Assembly (NCBI GenBank): GCA_910577015.1 | Contig: CAJTKU010000005.1 | Location: forward strand, 118,536 to 182,535 | Reading direction: 5' to 3' | Origin: an uncultured Lachnospiraceae bacterium | Lineage (GTDB): Bacteria; Bacillota; Clostridia; Lachnospirales; Lachnospiraceae | Length of the DNA stretch: 64,000 nt | Shown here: piece by piece, positions 25,820 through 34,470 of the stretch | Layout of the letters: each line of letters opens with the position of its first letter | Position numbering within the stretch: position 1 is the first letter of the stretch | Position numbers and translations under genes: made by a program | The notes under the pieces: generated by a model | What the model saw: the letters and a program-made list of their open reading frames with translations, nothing else | What the model was told of the DNA's origin: nothing | Database searches by the model: none

Positions 25820-25918
25820 TATTTTGGATTCCTTTTTGGTTAAATGTATCTTATTGATTTTCACATTACTATAGCAAATCTGGCACATCAATATATAAGA
25901 TTGCAATAATCCTTGATA

Positions 25919-26101
25919 TTTTCGCATTTTACATTGCGTGGGTGCCGGCGTGCATTTATTCCAACAGGACACGCTCTCGCTCGTGTAAAAACACAGCGGC
26001 ACGTAGGATACCAAAGTACGGTATCCAAATGCCGGTGTTTTTACACGGTCCTTTATGGAATTAAATGCACGCCGACACCCACGCAATGCAAAATGCGAAA
26101 A
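25919..26101. repeat. 183-bp interrupted palindrome
   Basis: The outer arms pair TTTTCGCATTTTACATTGCG with its near complement ending in AAAATGCGAAAA, and continue through GGGTGCCGGCGTGCATTTATTCC and its partner. A middle stem CGTGTAAAAACAC (25982-25994) pairs with GTGTTTTTACACG (26035-26047), and an inner stem GGATACC (26006-26012) with GGTATCC (26020-26026). It lies between the divergent ABC exporter and HAD genes. It could be a MITE-like mobile palindrome or a structured RNA. No second copy is in the window. Confidence 0.85.
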
Positions 26102-26116
26102 CTAATACGTTCCTCA

Positions 26117-26145
26117 TTGATAAAGATTTTAATTTCTACTATAAT
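26117..26145 (+). promoter_or_regulatory. Promoter of the HAD phosphatase gene
   Basis: -35 TTGATA and a perfect -10 TATAAT separated by 17 nt, starting 16 nt beyond the end of the palindrome. The start codon follows 32 nt later with AAGGAG 7 nt upstream of it. Confidence 0.8.
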
Positions 26146-26176
26146 ATAGTTGAGATTAACAATAAGGAGCAATCGC

Positions 26177-26983
26177 ATGAATGAAAAAATACTGGTGCTG
26201 GATATTGACGGTACTTTGACGACTTCTTCTAAAAATATATCCCCGGAGACAAAAAAGGGTCTTCGTATGATTCAGGAGCGTGGGCATATTATTGTGCTTG
26301 CTTCCGGCAGACCGACGCCGGGAATGCTCCGCTATGCAGAAGAACTGGAGCTGGATAAATTCGGCGGATATCTTTTATCTTATAACGGCGCCTGTATCAT
26401 CGACTGTAAAACGGGCGATATTGTCTTCCAGAAAGTACTTCCCTCTTTTGTAATTCCCCGGTTATACCGCTTTGCAAAAGAACATCAATGCGGACTGATT
26501 ACATACTGCGGAGATTATGTGGTATCCGGTACAGGCATTGATGAATACATAGAACTGGAAGCGCGCATTAACGGTATGCCGGTGAGGGAAGTGGATGATT
26601 TTGTGGATTTTGTAAGCTTTGATGTCTTCAAATGTCTGATGACTGCGCCTCCTGAAAAAGCAGCGCAATATGAGAAAATGCTTCAAGAAAAATTTGCCGA
26701 TTCCCTGAGTGTGTACCGCTCAGAACCGTATTTTATAGAGATTATGTCAAAAAACATAAATAAAGGAACATCTCTCGACAAGATGCTGGAAACAGTCGGA
26801 TTGAAAAGAGAAAACGTCATTTGCTGCGGGGACGGTTACAACGATATCTCCATGATTGCCTATGCAGGCATCGGCGTTGCCATGGCAAACGCAAGGGAAG
26901 AGGTAAAAGCAGTGGCTGATTATATTACCAAATCCAACGACGAAGATGGATTGGTGGAGGTAATTGATAAATTCATCAAATAA
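26177..26983 (+). CDS. Cof-type HAD superfamily phosphatase
   Basis: A 268-residue cytosolic phosphatase of the Cof/YidA group, which act on sugar phosphates and related metabolites. Motif I is LVLDIDGTLTTSS with nucleophile and acid/base Asp. Motif II is VLASGRPT. A C2 cap runs through the middle. The Lys of motif III and the GDGYNDISMIAYAGIGVAMANA motif IV lie near the C-terminus. The ATG at 26177 is chosen for its AAGGAG site. It has its own promoter and stands alone. Confidence 0.93.
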   Translation: MNEKILVLDIDGTLTTSSKNISPETKKGLRMIQERGHIIVLASGRPTPGMLRYAEELELDKFGGYLLSYNGACIIDCKTGDIVFQKVLPSFVIPRLYRFAKEHQCGLITYCGDYVVSGTGIDEYIELEARINGMPVREVDDFVDFVSFDVFKCLMTAPPEKAAQYEKMLQEKFADSLSVYRSEPYFIEIMSKNINKGTSLDKMLETVGLKRENVICCGDGYNDISMIAYAGIGVAMANAREEVKAVADYITKSNDEDGLVEVIDKFIK

Positions 26984-26989
26984 AACATA

Positions 26990-27262
26990 CTATTTTTTCT
27001 CCAAAGGAACAATCTGTAAAGTATATCCCAGAGGCGTCAAAATCCTCAATAAAGTGTCAATCCGGGGAGAATGGGCAGAAGACTCCATCCTGGCTATTAC
27101 AGGCTGTTTGACATGACACATTTCTGCTAACTGGGACTGGGTAAGTCCCTTTTCTTCCCTTATATGAACCATTGTACGAATTAAATCCTTTTCCAGTTCA
27201 ATGGCATTTATATCTTCTTTGCTTAATACCAAATTATTTTTTAATTCTTTCCATGTAGTCAT
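26990..27262 (-). CDS. HigA-type antitoxin, XRE helix-turn-helix
   Basis: A 90-residue DNA-binding protein. An N-terminal linker (MTTWKELKNNLVLSKED) is followed by an XRE fold: VHIREEKGLTQSQLAEMCHVKQPVIARMES and a C-terminal strand pair TPLGYTLQIVPLEKK. It lies 1 nt after the toxin gene, in the toxin-first order typical of HigBA. It should neutralise the toxin and repress the operon through the palindromes at 27639-27682. Confidence 0.88.
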   Translation of the reverse strand: MTTWKELKNNLVLSKEDINAIELEKDLIRTMVHIREEKGLTQSQLAEMCHVKQPVIARMESSAHSPRIDTLLRILTPLGYTLQIVPLEKK

Positions 27263-27263
27263 A

Positions 27264-27623
27264 TCATTGATTCCTTTCTATATAATCTTTTAAATATCTT
27301 TTAGCTTGTTTGATTTCCTTCTTTGTAGTTTTTTGAGTTTTTTTTATAAAATGATGTAATATAATAAACTTCTTATCCTTATAATATACAAATAGAAACC
27401 TATTTCTTAATGGTCTAAGCTCCCATATTTCTCCATCTAAATGTTTAACAACCGGCTCTCCAATCCTAGTCCCAAATTCTTCGAGCATATCAAAATAAGC
27501 AACTATTTTATTAAAATTAATTCTTTCTTCTTTATTAAAAGAAGATTTCAGATTGAGTTCTTTTATATACTCAGCTATTTCTGACATACCGTTTTTATCT
27601 TCATAAAATTCTATTTCGTACAT
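27264..27623 (-). CDS. HigB/RelE-type toxin (Gp49-like)
   Basis: A 119-residue protein of the phage Gp49-like/RelE group: MYEIEFYEDKNGMSEIAEYIKEL, then FDMLEEFGTRIGEPVVKHLDGEIWELRPLRNRFLFVYY and ILHHFIKKTQKTTKKEIKQAKRYL. The WELR...R.lFVyy...iiLHhFiKKtqktp pattern is diagnostic for ribosome-dependent mRNA-cleaving toxins. The gene comes first; the antitoxin follows after 1 nt. Confidence 0.9.
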   Translation of the reverse strand: MYEIEFYEDKNGMSEIAEYIKELNLKSSFNKEERINFNKIVAYFDMLEEFGTRIGEPVVKHLDGEIWELRPLRNRFLFVYYKDKKFIILHHFIKKTQKTTKKEIKQAKRYLKDYIERNQ

Positions 27624-27638
27624 ATTATTTCCTTTATT

Positions 27639-27682
27639 ATTATAACAAATTTGTTATAATATATCAATAACAAATTTGTTAT
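27639..27682 (-). promoter_or_regulatory. Twin operators of the HigBA-type operon
   Basis: A 22-bp perfect palindrome centred on ATAACAAATTTGTTAT at 27639-27660 and a second copy of the same 16-mer at 27667-27682. The centres are 25 bp apart, about 2.4 helical turns. They lie 16 nt upstream of the toxin start, so they most likely bind the antitoxin dimer. Confidence 0.75.
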
Positions 27683-27773
27683 AACGGTGTATTTTATTTT
27701 ATTGGTTTTGTGGAATGATTAAGAATAAAGATAATTTGATAATAATTCTTTGATATCATAAAGAATTAAGCTA

Positions 27774-27819
27774 AGTTTCTGCATTTATACAGACTTTTGT
27801 CTGTATAAATGCAGAAACT
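27774..27819. repeat. Perfect 21-bp hairpin, possible terminator
   Basis: AGTTTCTGCATTTATACAGAC pairs perfectly with its complement across a TTTT loop. It lies between the HigBA operators and the 3' end of the ECF gene, so on the minus strand it would sit at the end of the ECF transcript. There is no T run after the stem on either strand, which is unusual for an intrinsic terminator. Confidence 0.7.
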
Positions 27820-27863
27820 AATGTACAGTACAGAAATTAACTTATTAAAAAAACAAATATGAA

Positions 27864-28436
27864 TTATCTGCTTTTTTTACTAAAATCTATGATTCTCATA
27901 ATCACAGAACTCAATACGATATTGACGCCCATTTCTATCAGGAAATTTACACCGGCTAGGGCGAATATCATATATGCGCCTGCGGAAGCATATCCGCTTG
28001 CCGCTGCCCATCCGTTGATAGTGTCCATAAAAAACAGCGCGCAGCCTGCAAGGAACAATCCTGTATTGACAATCGGACAAACGATTGCGGATAAAATAAC
28101 CGCAAGATACCGGTTTTTCTTTTCCAAAGCCAGATAAACCAGTCCCGCAGCAAGTCCGGCAGCCGTTCCTTTTACCAGAACCGTGATAACGGTTCCTATC
28201 ACGCTGATAGCCATAAATGCCGCCGTATCGGTAAACAACACCACTGCGCTGAAAATAAATCCCAGCCATGCTCCTGCCTTATAACCATACAGCGCCGCAC
28301 CGACTACTATTGGTACAAGAACCAGAGAGATGTTGAAAATACCCGTCGGTCTGATAACAACAGCCAGCGCCTGAAGCACCACCACGATTGCAGTCAGCAG
28401 TCCGACTCCTACAAGTTTCTTTGTTTTTTTCTCCAT
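27864..28436 (-). CDS. ECF transporter S component
   Basis: A 190-residue membrane protein with about six spans. The N-terminal KLVGVGLLTAIVVVLQALAVVI and the GIFNISLVLVPIVVGAALYGYKAGAWLGFIFSAVV stretch are typical of energy-coupling-factor substrate-binding subunits, which capture vitamins or cofactors. GAGGAGG lies 10 nt before the ATG at 28436; a TTG two codons earlier is an alternative start. EcfA and EcfT are not nearby, as expected for group II ECF systems that share one energising module. The substrate is unknown. Confidence 0.85.
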   Translation of the reverse strand: MEKKTKKLVGVGLLTAIVVVLQALAVVIRPTGIFNISLVLVPIVVGAALYGYKAGAWLGFIFSAVVLFTDTAAFMAISVIGTVITVLVKGTAAGLAAGLVYLALEKKNRYLAVILSAIVCPIVNTGLFLAGCALFFMDTINGWAAASGYASAGAYMIFALAGVNFLIEMGVNIVLSSVIMRIIDFSKKSR

Positions 28437-28551
28437 ATTCAATTTTCCTCCTCGTTATCATTCTTCTTTATGAAGATACAATACGGGATTATATTATCAT
28501 TTGCATTAACAGATTGCAAGATAAATTTCTGCAATCTTTTACAATCAAATC

Positions 28552-31089
28552 TTAAATTTCTTTTTCGGGTATTTCCTCTAAGGCGTCGTCAATATTTTCA
28601 AATTCCTGACTGCCATTCGATACTTTTTCCCTTACTTTTGCAATCTGGGCCACTTTCACACCGGCATCCAGATTTATCATCTTTACACCTGAAGTAATAC
28701 GGCCAAGGGAGGATATATCCTGTACCCTGAGTTGGATAATAATTCCTTCTGTTGTAATCATCATGATTTCATGGTCGTCGTTAACGGCTTTTACACCTAC
28801 CACATTACCGGTTTTTTCAGTAATTTTATAGCATTTTACACCTTTTCCGCCTCTTTTTTGTATCGTAAACTCATCCAGAAAAGTACGCTTGCCGAGACCG
28901 TTTTCAGAAACAATCAACAAGGAATCTCCCTGTTTCTTTAACTGCATACCGATTATTTCATCGCCGTCAGACAAATTCATGCCGATTACACCCATGGAAG
29001 TACGTCCTGTTGCACGGACATCCGTTTCTTTAAAACGAATACACATACCCAGTTTTGTCACAAGGAATATTTCACTGTCTTTATTGGTGGACTTAACCTC
29101 TATCAGTTCATCGTCTTCCCTTAAATTGATGGCGGCAAGACCGTTCTTGCGGATATTGCTGTATTCCATCAGGGATGTTTTCTTTACAATACCGCGTTTT
29201 GTTACCATAAATAAGTCTTTTTCTTCACAGTAATCCTTAATTGGTATCATAGCCGTAATTTTTTCACCGGCATTTAACTGCAACAGGTTTATAACGGCAG
29301 TACCTCTCGCGGTTCTCCCCGCTTCGGGAATTTCATACGCTTTTAATCTGTAAACTCTTCCCTGATTGGTAAAGAAATTGAGGTAATGGTGTGTGGTTGT
29401 CATCAAAAGGTCTTCTATATAATCCTCATCAATCGTCTGCATTCCTTTGATGCCTTTTCCGCCTCGGTTCTGTGCTTTAAAATTATCGACGGTCATACGC
29501 TTGATGTATCCAAGCCTTGTCATGGCAATCACGGTATTGTCCATAGGGATTAAATCCTCCATGGAAATATCAAATTCATCAAAACCTATCTTACTGCGTC
29601 TGTCATCACCATACTTATCGGAAATAACATTGATTTCCGTCTTGATAACGCCAAGCAGGAGTTTTTCATCTGCCAGAATAGCCTTTAATTCTTTTATTTT
29701 AATCTGTAATTCTTTATGCTCATTTTCCAGCTTTTCGCGTTCCAGACCTGTCAACGCACGCAGACGCATATCCACGATTGCCTGGGCCTGCGCGTCTGAA
29801 AGAGAGAAACGCTCCATCAAACGCTCTTTTGCTATCTGTGCATTCTGGCTGCTCCTGATGATGGAAATCACTTCATCAATATAATCAAGCGCAATTAACA
29901 AACCCTGTAAAATGTGGTCGCGCTCTTCCGCTTTATTTAAATCATATTTTGTCCTTCTGGTTACCACATCCTTCTGGTGCGTCAGATAATGGTTGAGCAT
30001 ATCCAGAAGATTCATAACTTTCGGCTCGTTGTTGACAAGCGCAAGCATAATAATTCCAAAGGTATCCTGAAGCTGCGTATGTTTGTAAAGCTGGTTTAAT
30101 ACCACATTGGCATTTACATCCCTTCTCAGTTCAATAACCACCCTGATACCTTCACGGTTGGACTCATCCCTTAAATCAGTAATACCGTCAATCTTTTTCA
30201 ACTTAACCAGTTCGGCTATTTTTAAAATCAGGTTAGCCTTATTTACCATATATGGCAGTTCCGTGACTATAATCTGATTTTTGCCGTTGGGAAGGGTTTC
30301 AATATTGGTAATGGCACGGACGCGCACTTTGCCGCGGCCGGTCCGGTATGCCTCTTCACTGCCTTTTGTACCTAAAATCAAACCGCCTGTAGGAAAATCG
30401 GGAGCTTTTACAATAGATAATATCTCTTCTATATCGGTATTCCTGTTCTCTTCTACCTGGTTATCTATAATTTTTGTTACGGCTTTTATCACTTCACGAA
30501 GATTGTGGGGAGGAATATTAGTCGCCATACCCACGGCAATGCCGGTAGTTCCGTTTACTAAAAGATTAGGATAACGGCTTGGAAGAACAGAAGGCTCTTT
30601 TTCTGTTTCATCAAAATTGGGTACAAAATCTACCGTATTTTTCCCTATATCCGCAAGAAGCTCCATGGATATTTTAGAAAGCCTTGCTTCCGTGTAACGC
30701 ATGGCGGCAGCGCCGTCGCCATCCATGGAACCAAAATTTCCATGACCGTCCACTAAGGGATAACGGGTAGACCATTCCTGCGCCATATTTACCAAAGCGC
30801 CATAAATGGAACTATCGCCGTGAGGATGATATTTACCCATGGTATCGCCGACAATACGGGCGCTCTTACGGTGCGGCTTGTCGGGACCGTTATTTAATTC
30901 AATCATGGAATAAAGCACACGCCTCTGAACAGGCTTTAACCCATCCCTTACATCAGGAAGCGCACGCGCCGCAATGACACTCATGGCGTAATCAATATAA
31001 CAGGTTTCCATGGTTTTCTTCAAATCAACCACATGAACTTTATCATATTCATCGCCGCTTTGTATCTTATCAAAAATATTATCTTCCAT
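28552..31089 (-). CDS. gyrA: DNA gyrase subunit A
   Basis: An 845-residue subunit of gyrase, which introduces negative supercoils. The catalytic Tyr132 is in AAMRYTE (E. coli Tyr122), and the winged-helix and six-blade C-terminal DNA-wrapping domains are complete. In the quinolone-resistance region, HGDSSIYG has Ser93 at the E. coli Ser83 position but Gly97 at the Asp87 position. It lies 38 nt after gyrB, in the classic order from the origin. Confidence 0.99.
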   Translation of the reverse strand: MEDNIFDKIQSGDEYDKVHVVDLKKTMETCYIDYAMSVIAARALPDVRDGLKPVQRRVLYSMIELNNGPDKPHRKSARIVGDTMGKYHPHGDSSIYGALVNMAQEWSTRYPLVDGHGNFGSMDGDGAAAMRYTEARLSKISMELLADIGKNTVDFVPNFDETEKEPSVLPSRYPNLLVNGTTGIAVGMATNIPPHNLREVIKAVTKIIDNQVEENRNTDIEEILSIVKAPDFPTGGLILGTKGSEEAYRTGRGKVRVRAITNIETLPNGKNQIIVTELPYMVNKANLILKIAELVKLKKIDGITDLRDESNREGIRVVIELRRDVNANVVLNQLYKHTQLQDTFGIIMLALVNNEPKVMNLLDMLNHYLTHQKDVVTRRTKYDLNKAEERDHILQGLLIALDYIDEVISIIRSSQNAQIAKERLMERFSLSDAQAQAIVDMRLRALTGLEREKLENEHKELQIKIKELKAILADEKLLLGVIKTEINVISDKYGDDRRSKIGFDEFDISMEDLIPMDNTVIAMTRLGYIKRMTVDNFKAQNRGGKGIKGMQTIDEDYIEDLLMTTTHHYLNFFTNQGRVYRLKAYEIPEAGRTARGTAVINLLQLNAGEKITAMIPIKDYCEEKDLFMVTKRGIVKKTSLMEYSNIRKNGLAAINLREDDELIEVKSTNKDSEIFLVTKLGMCIRFKETDVRATGRTSMGVIGMNLSDGDEIIGMQLKKQGDSLLIVSENGLGKRTFLDEFTIQKRGGKGVKCYKITEKTGNVVGVKAVNDDHEIMMITTEGIIIQLRVQDISSLGRITSGVKMINLDAGVKVAQIAKVREKVSNGSQEFENIDDALEEIPEKEI

Positions 31090-31127
31090 TTTTTATATCC
31101 TGCTTTCTTTTCAATAAAACTCAACGA

Positions 31128-33104
31128 CTAAATATCCAAATTTTTGACAAATTTTGCATTTTCTTCAATAAATTCACGTCTGGGTTCAACTTTATCCCCC
31201 ATAAGAGTGGTAAATGTCAAATCAATCTCCGACTCTGTCTCTTCATCTATATTCACTCTGAGAAGAACCCGCCGTTCAGGGTCCATGGTCGTTTCCCACA
31301 ACTGTTCAGCATCCATTTCTCCCAGACCTTTATATCGCTGAATCTTATTGTTCTGGTCCCTTCCCACTTCGGCAAGTATATTGTTTAACTCTTCATCACT
31401 GTAGGCATACCAGACTTTTTTATTTTTCTCAAGTTTATAAAGAGGCGGCTGGGCAAGATAAACATGTCCTTCCTTGATAAGCTGCGGCATAAACCTGTAA
31501 AGAAAAGTAAGTAACAATGTACTGATATGTGCGCCGTCCACATCCGCATCCGTCATAATGATAATTTTATGGTAACGGAGCTTGCTGATATCAAAATCTT
31601 CATGAATACCTGTTCCGAAAGCAGTAATCATGGCTTTAATCTCAGCATTGGCATAAATTTTATCGAGTCTTGCCTTTTCTACATTTAATATCTTACCGCG
31701 AAGCGGCAGAATAGCCTGTGTAGCGCGGGCCCTTGCCGTTTTTGCGCTGCCTCCTGCAGAATCCCCTTCCACGATATATATTTCACAATTTTTAGGGTCT
31801 TTGTCAGAACAATCGGCCAATTTGCCCGGAAGTGCCATACTTTCCAAAGCAGTTTTTCTCCTGGTTAAATCCCTTGCTTTCCTGGCAGCTTCCCTTGCAC
31901 GCTGTGCCAGAATAGACTTTTCACAGATTGTTTTCGCTACGCCGGGGTTTAACTCCAGAAAATAAGTAAGCTGCTCAGATACAATACTGTCCACCGCACC
32001 CCTTGCTTCCGAATTGCCGAGTTTTTGTTTTGTCTGTCCTTCAAACTGCGGCTCTTCAATTTTTACACTGATAATGGCCGTAAGGCCTTCCCTGATATCT
32101 TCTCCTGAAAGGTTGGCTTCATTATCCTTTAACAATTTAGCATTTCTTGCATAGTCATTAAAAGTTTTAGTAATGGCATTTCTAAAACCCTGCAAATGAG
32201 TGCCGCCTTCCGGCGTATTTATATTGTTAACAAAACTGTATACACTTTCCGTATAAGAATCATTGTGCTGAAAAGCAACTTCAACATATACGTTATTTTT
32301 ACTTCCTTCAAAATATAAAACTTCGTTATAAAGGGATTCTTTACTCTTATTAAGGTAAGTGACAAATTCTTTTATGCCGCCTTCATAATGAAATTCCATT
32401 ACCTTTTCTTTCTTTTGGACAGAATCTTCTTCCGTCGTTTCCACACGGGCGTCTTTCAAAATAATCCGAAGTCCTTTGGTAAGAAAAGCCATTTCCCTAA
32501 GTCTGGTTTTGAGAATATCAAAATCATACACCGTTGTTTCCTGAAAAATAGTCGCATCCGGTTTAAAAGTAATGGTAGAACCCGTTTTGTCCATGGGACA
32601 GGTACCGATTTCTTTTAATGGATAACAGGTATTTCCCTTCTCATAACGCTGCTTATATACCTTGCCGTTCTGGGAGATTTCCACTTCCAGCCAGTCAGAA
32701 AGAGCGTTAACAACTGAAGCTCCCACACCATGAAGGCCTCCTGAAACTTTATATCCTCCTCCGCCGAATTTTCCGCCTGCATGAAGAATGGTAAAAACAA
32801 CTTCCACAGCGGCTATGCCGGCTTTATGGTTGATTCCTACCGGAATACCCCTTCCGTTATCTGAAACCGTCACGGAATTATCCTGATTAATAATTACTTC
32901 AATGGTATCGCAATACCCTGCAAGCGCTTCATCAACAGCATTATCTACAATTTCATATACAAGATGATGCAGGCCCCTTGATGATGTACTGCCTATATAC
33001 ATACCGGGCCTTTTTCTGACAGCTTCCAGTCCTTCCAGAATCTGAATCTGGTCGGCGCCATATTCATTTTCCACTACTGTATTCTGTAAGGCTTCTTCGC
33101 TCAT
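31128..33104 (-). CDS. gyrB: DNA gyrase subunit B
   Basis: A 658-residue ATPase subunit of gyrase. The start is the ATG at 33104 (MSEEALQNTV) with GGAGG upstream; an in-frame extension overlaps recF. It shows the GHKL ATPase motifs EIVDNAVDEALAGYCD and VSDNGRGIPVG, GGKFGGGGYKVSGGLHGVG, and the TOPRIM domain with EGDSAGGSAK and DADVDGAHI. It carries the PLRGKILNVE segment. Expected length for a Firmicute. Confidence 0.99.
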   Translation of the reverse strand: MSEEALQNTVVENEYGADQIQILEGLEAVRKRPGMYIGSTSSRGLHHLVYEIVDNAVDEALAGYCDTIEVIINQDNSVTVSDNGRGIPVGINHKAGIAAVEVVFTILHAGGKFGGGGYKVSGGLHGVGASVVNALSDWLEVEISQNGKVYKQRYEKGNTCYPLKEIGTCPMDKTGSTITFKPDATIFQETTVYDFDILKTRLREMAFLTKGLRIILKDARVETTEEDSVQKKEKVMEFHYEGGIKEFVTYLNKSKESLYNEVLYFEGSKNNVYVEVAFQHNDSYTESVYSFVNNINTPEGGTHLQGFRNAITKTFNDYARNAKLLKDNEANLSGEDIREGLTAIISVKIEEPQFEGQTKQKLGNSEARGAVDSIVSEQLTYFLELNPGVAKTICEKSILAQRAREAARKARDLTRRKTALESMALPGKLADCSDKDPKNCEIYIVEGDSAGGSAKTARARATQAILPLRGKILNVEKARLDKIYANAEIKAMITAFGTGIHEDFDISKLRYHKIIIMTDADVDGAHISTLLLTFLYRFMPQLIKEGHVYLAQPPLYKLEKNKKVWYAYSDEELNNILAEVGRDQNNKIQRYKGLGEMDAEQLWETTMDPERRVLLRVNIDEETESEIDLTFTTLMGDKVEPRREFIEENAKFVKNLDI

Positions 33105-33148
33105 GTTTCCTCCATTCCGCCGCAAAAAGCAGCCAATCACTTCTAAAA

Positions 33149-34234
33149 TCAATTTTCAGAAGTAACAATACCATTTTCCACATAAAAAATTTTATTTATT
33201 TCAAAGCGGTTGTTTACAAATTCTTCAAGTCCTGTACATGTAATAATAGTCTGTATATCACCTATGCTGTTAAGAAGATAATTCTGTCTGTTATTATCCA
33301 GTTCTGATAATACATCATCCAAAAGTAAAACAGGCGTATCTTTGGAAATCTTCTTTACAAGTTCAATTTCGGACAATTTGAGAGATAATGCAGCCGTACG
33401 CTGCTGTCCCTGGGAACCGTATCGTCTGATATCTATGTTATCACTCAAAAAAACAAAATCATCCCTGTGTGGACCTACTGAAGTCTGTTTTAATTTAATG
33501 TCCCTTTCCTGATTGGTTTTTAATTTGCTTTCAAAATCATCTATCAGGACGTCCGGTTCATATGATATCAATATCTCCTCTTTCCCTCCGGAAAGATTTT
33601 TATGTATATCATAAATGATTTCATTGAGCTGTTCCAGAAACAGCTTCCTTCTTTCTATTATTTTACTTCCAAAAGACACAAGCTGAGAATCCCAAATTGC
33701 AAGAGTATCTTTCAGTTCGGGATTCCAATATAAGTCTTTTAATAATTTATTGCGCTGGTTTACAATTTTATTGTAATGATTCAGATTATAAAGATAGAAA
33801 CTGTCGAGCTGACAAAGCTCCATATCTACAAATCTTCTTCTTTCAGCCGGACCGTTTTTAATAATACTCAAATCTTCAGGAGAAAAAAATACAACATTGC
33901 ATAATCCAAGCAGCTCAGACGCTTTTTTTATCTTCTGGCCATCAATGGCAATACCCTTGGTTTTTGTCTTGCGAAGATGCATATCTACTCTTGTTTCTAT
34001 GCCTTCTTTTTCAACATAAGTCCTTATATGCGCTTCTTCTTTATCGAAATGAACCATTTCTTTATCTTTGCTGCTTTTATGGGATTTGGTAGTGGCAGAA
34101 ACATAAATTGCCTCTAAAATATTTGTTTTTCCCTGGGCATTATTGCCATACAAAATATTGACTCCCTTGTCAAAACATAAATCAAGGGATTCATAATTCC
34201 TGAAATCTGCCAGTTCCAATCTTTTGATTATCAT
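33149..34234 (-). CDS. recF: DNA replication and repair protein RecF
   Basis: A 361-residue SMC-like ATPase that loads RecA on gapped DNA. Walker A is NNAQGKTN near residue 34, the signature is in GSQGQQRTAALSLKL, and Walker B is VLLLDDVLSELD. It starts 3 nt after the S4-domain gene in the standard dnaN-S4-recF order. The 44 nt between it and gyrB hold only the gyrB ribosome site. Confidence 0.98.
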   Translation of the reverse strand: MIIKRLELADFRNYESLDLCFDKGVNILYGNNAQGKTNILEAIYVSATTKSHKSSKDKEMVHFDKEEAHIRTYVEKEGIETRVDMHLRKTKTKGIAIDGQKIKKASELLGLCNVVFFSPEDLSIIKNGPAERRRFVDMELCQLDSFYLYNLNHYNKIVNQRNKLLKDLYWNPELKDTLAIWDSQLVSFGSKIIERRKLFLEQLNEIIYDIHKNLSGGKEEILISYEPDVLIDDFESKLKTNQERDIKLKQTSVGPHRDDFVFLSDNIDIRRYGSQGQQRTAALSLKLSEIELVKKISKDTPVLLLDDVLSELDNNRQNYLLNSIGDIQTIITCTGLEEFVNNRFEINKIFYVENGIVTSEN

Positions 34235-34237
34235 GGA

Positions 34238-34447
34238 TTATCCCTCTATTTTTATCTGTTTCCCTTTATAATCCACAATGTCGCCGCCATATAACTTTCT
34301 GCCTCGTCTTGTATCCACTTCTCCGTTCACTTTTACCAATCCATCCTGAATTATAAATTTGGCTTCCACACCGGAATCAACCAGGCCTGCTGCTTTTAAT
34401 GCCTGTCCCAGTTTAATAAAATCATCTCTTAATCTGAGTATTTCCAT
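34238..34447 (-). CDS. yaaA: S4-domain RNA-binding protein YaaA (RlbA)
   Basis: A 69-residue single S4 domain: IKLGQALKAAGLVDSGVEAKFIIQDGLVKVNGEVDTRRGRKLYGGD. It is always found between dnaN and recF in Firmicutes. The Bacillus homologue has been linked to late 50S assembly. It starts 23 nt after dnaN. Confidence 0.95.
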   Translation of the reverse strand: MEILRLRDDFIKLGQALKAAGLVDSGVEAKFIIQDGLVKVNGEVDTRRGRKLYGGDIVDYKGKQIKIEG

Positions 34448-34470
34448 TTTTTTCCTCTTTAACCATTCTC

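Noticed and set aside
25820..26149. Open frames through the 183-bp palindrome on both strands, including an extension of the ABC exporter.
   Set aside because: They mirror the palindrome and have no ribosome site or family match; the exporter family starts at the ATG at 25819.
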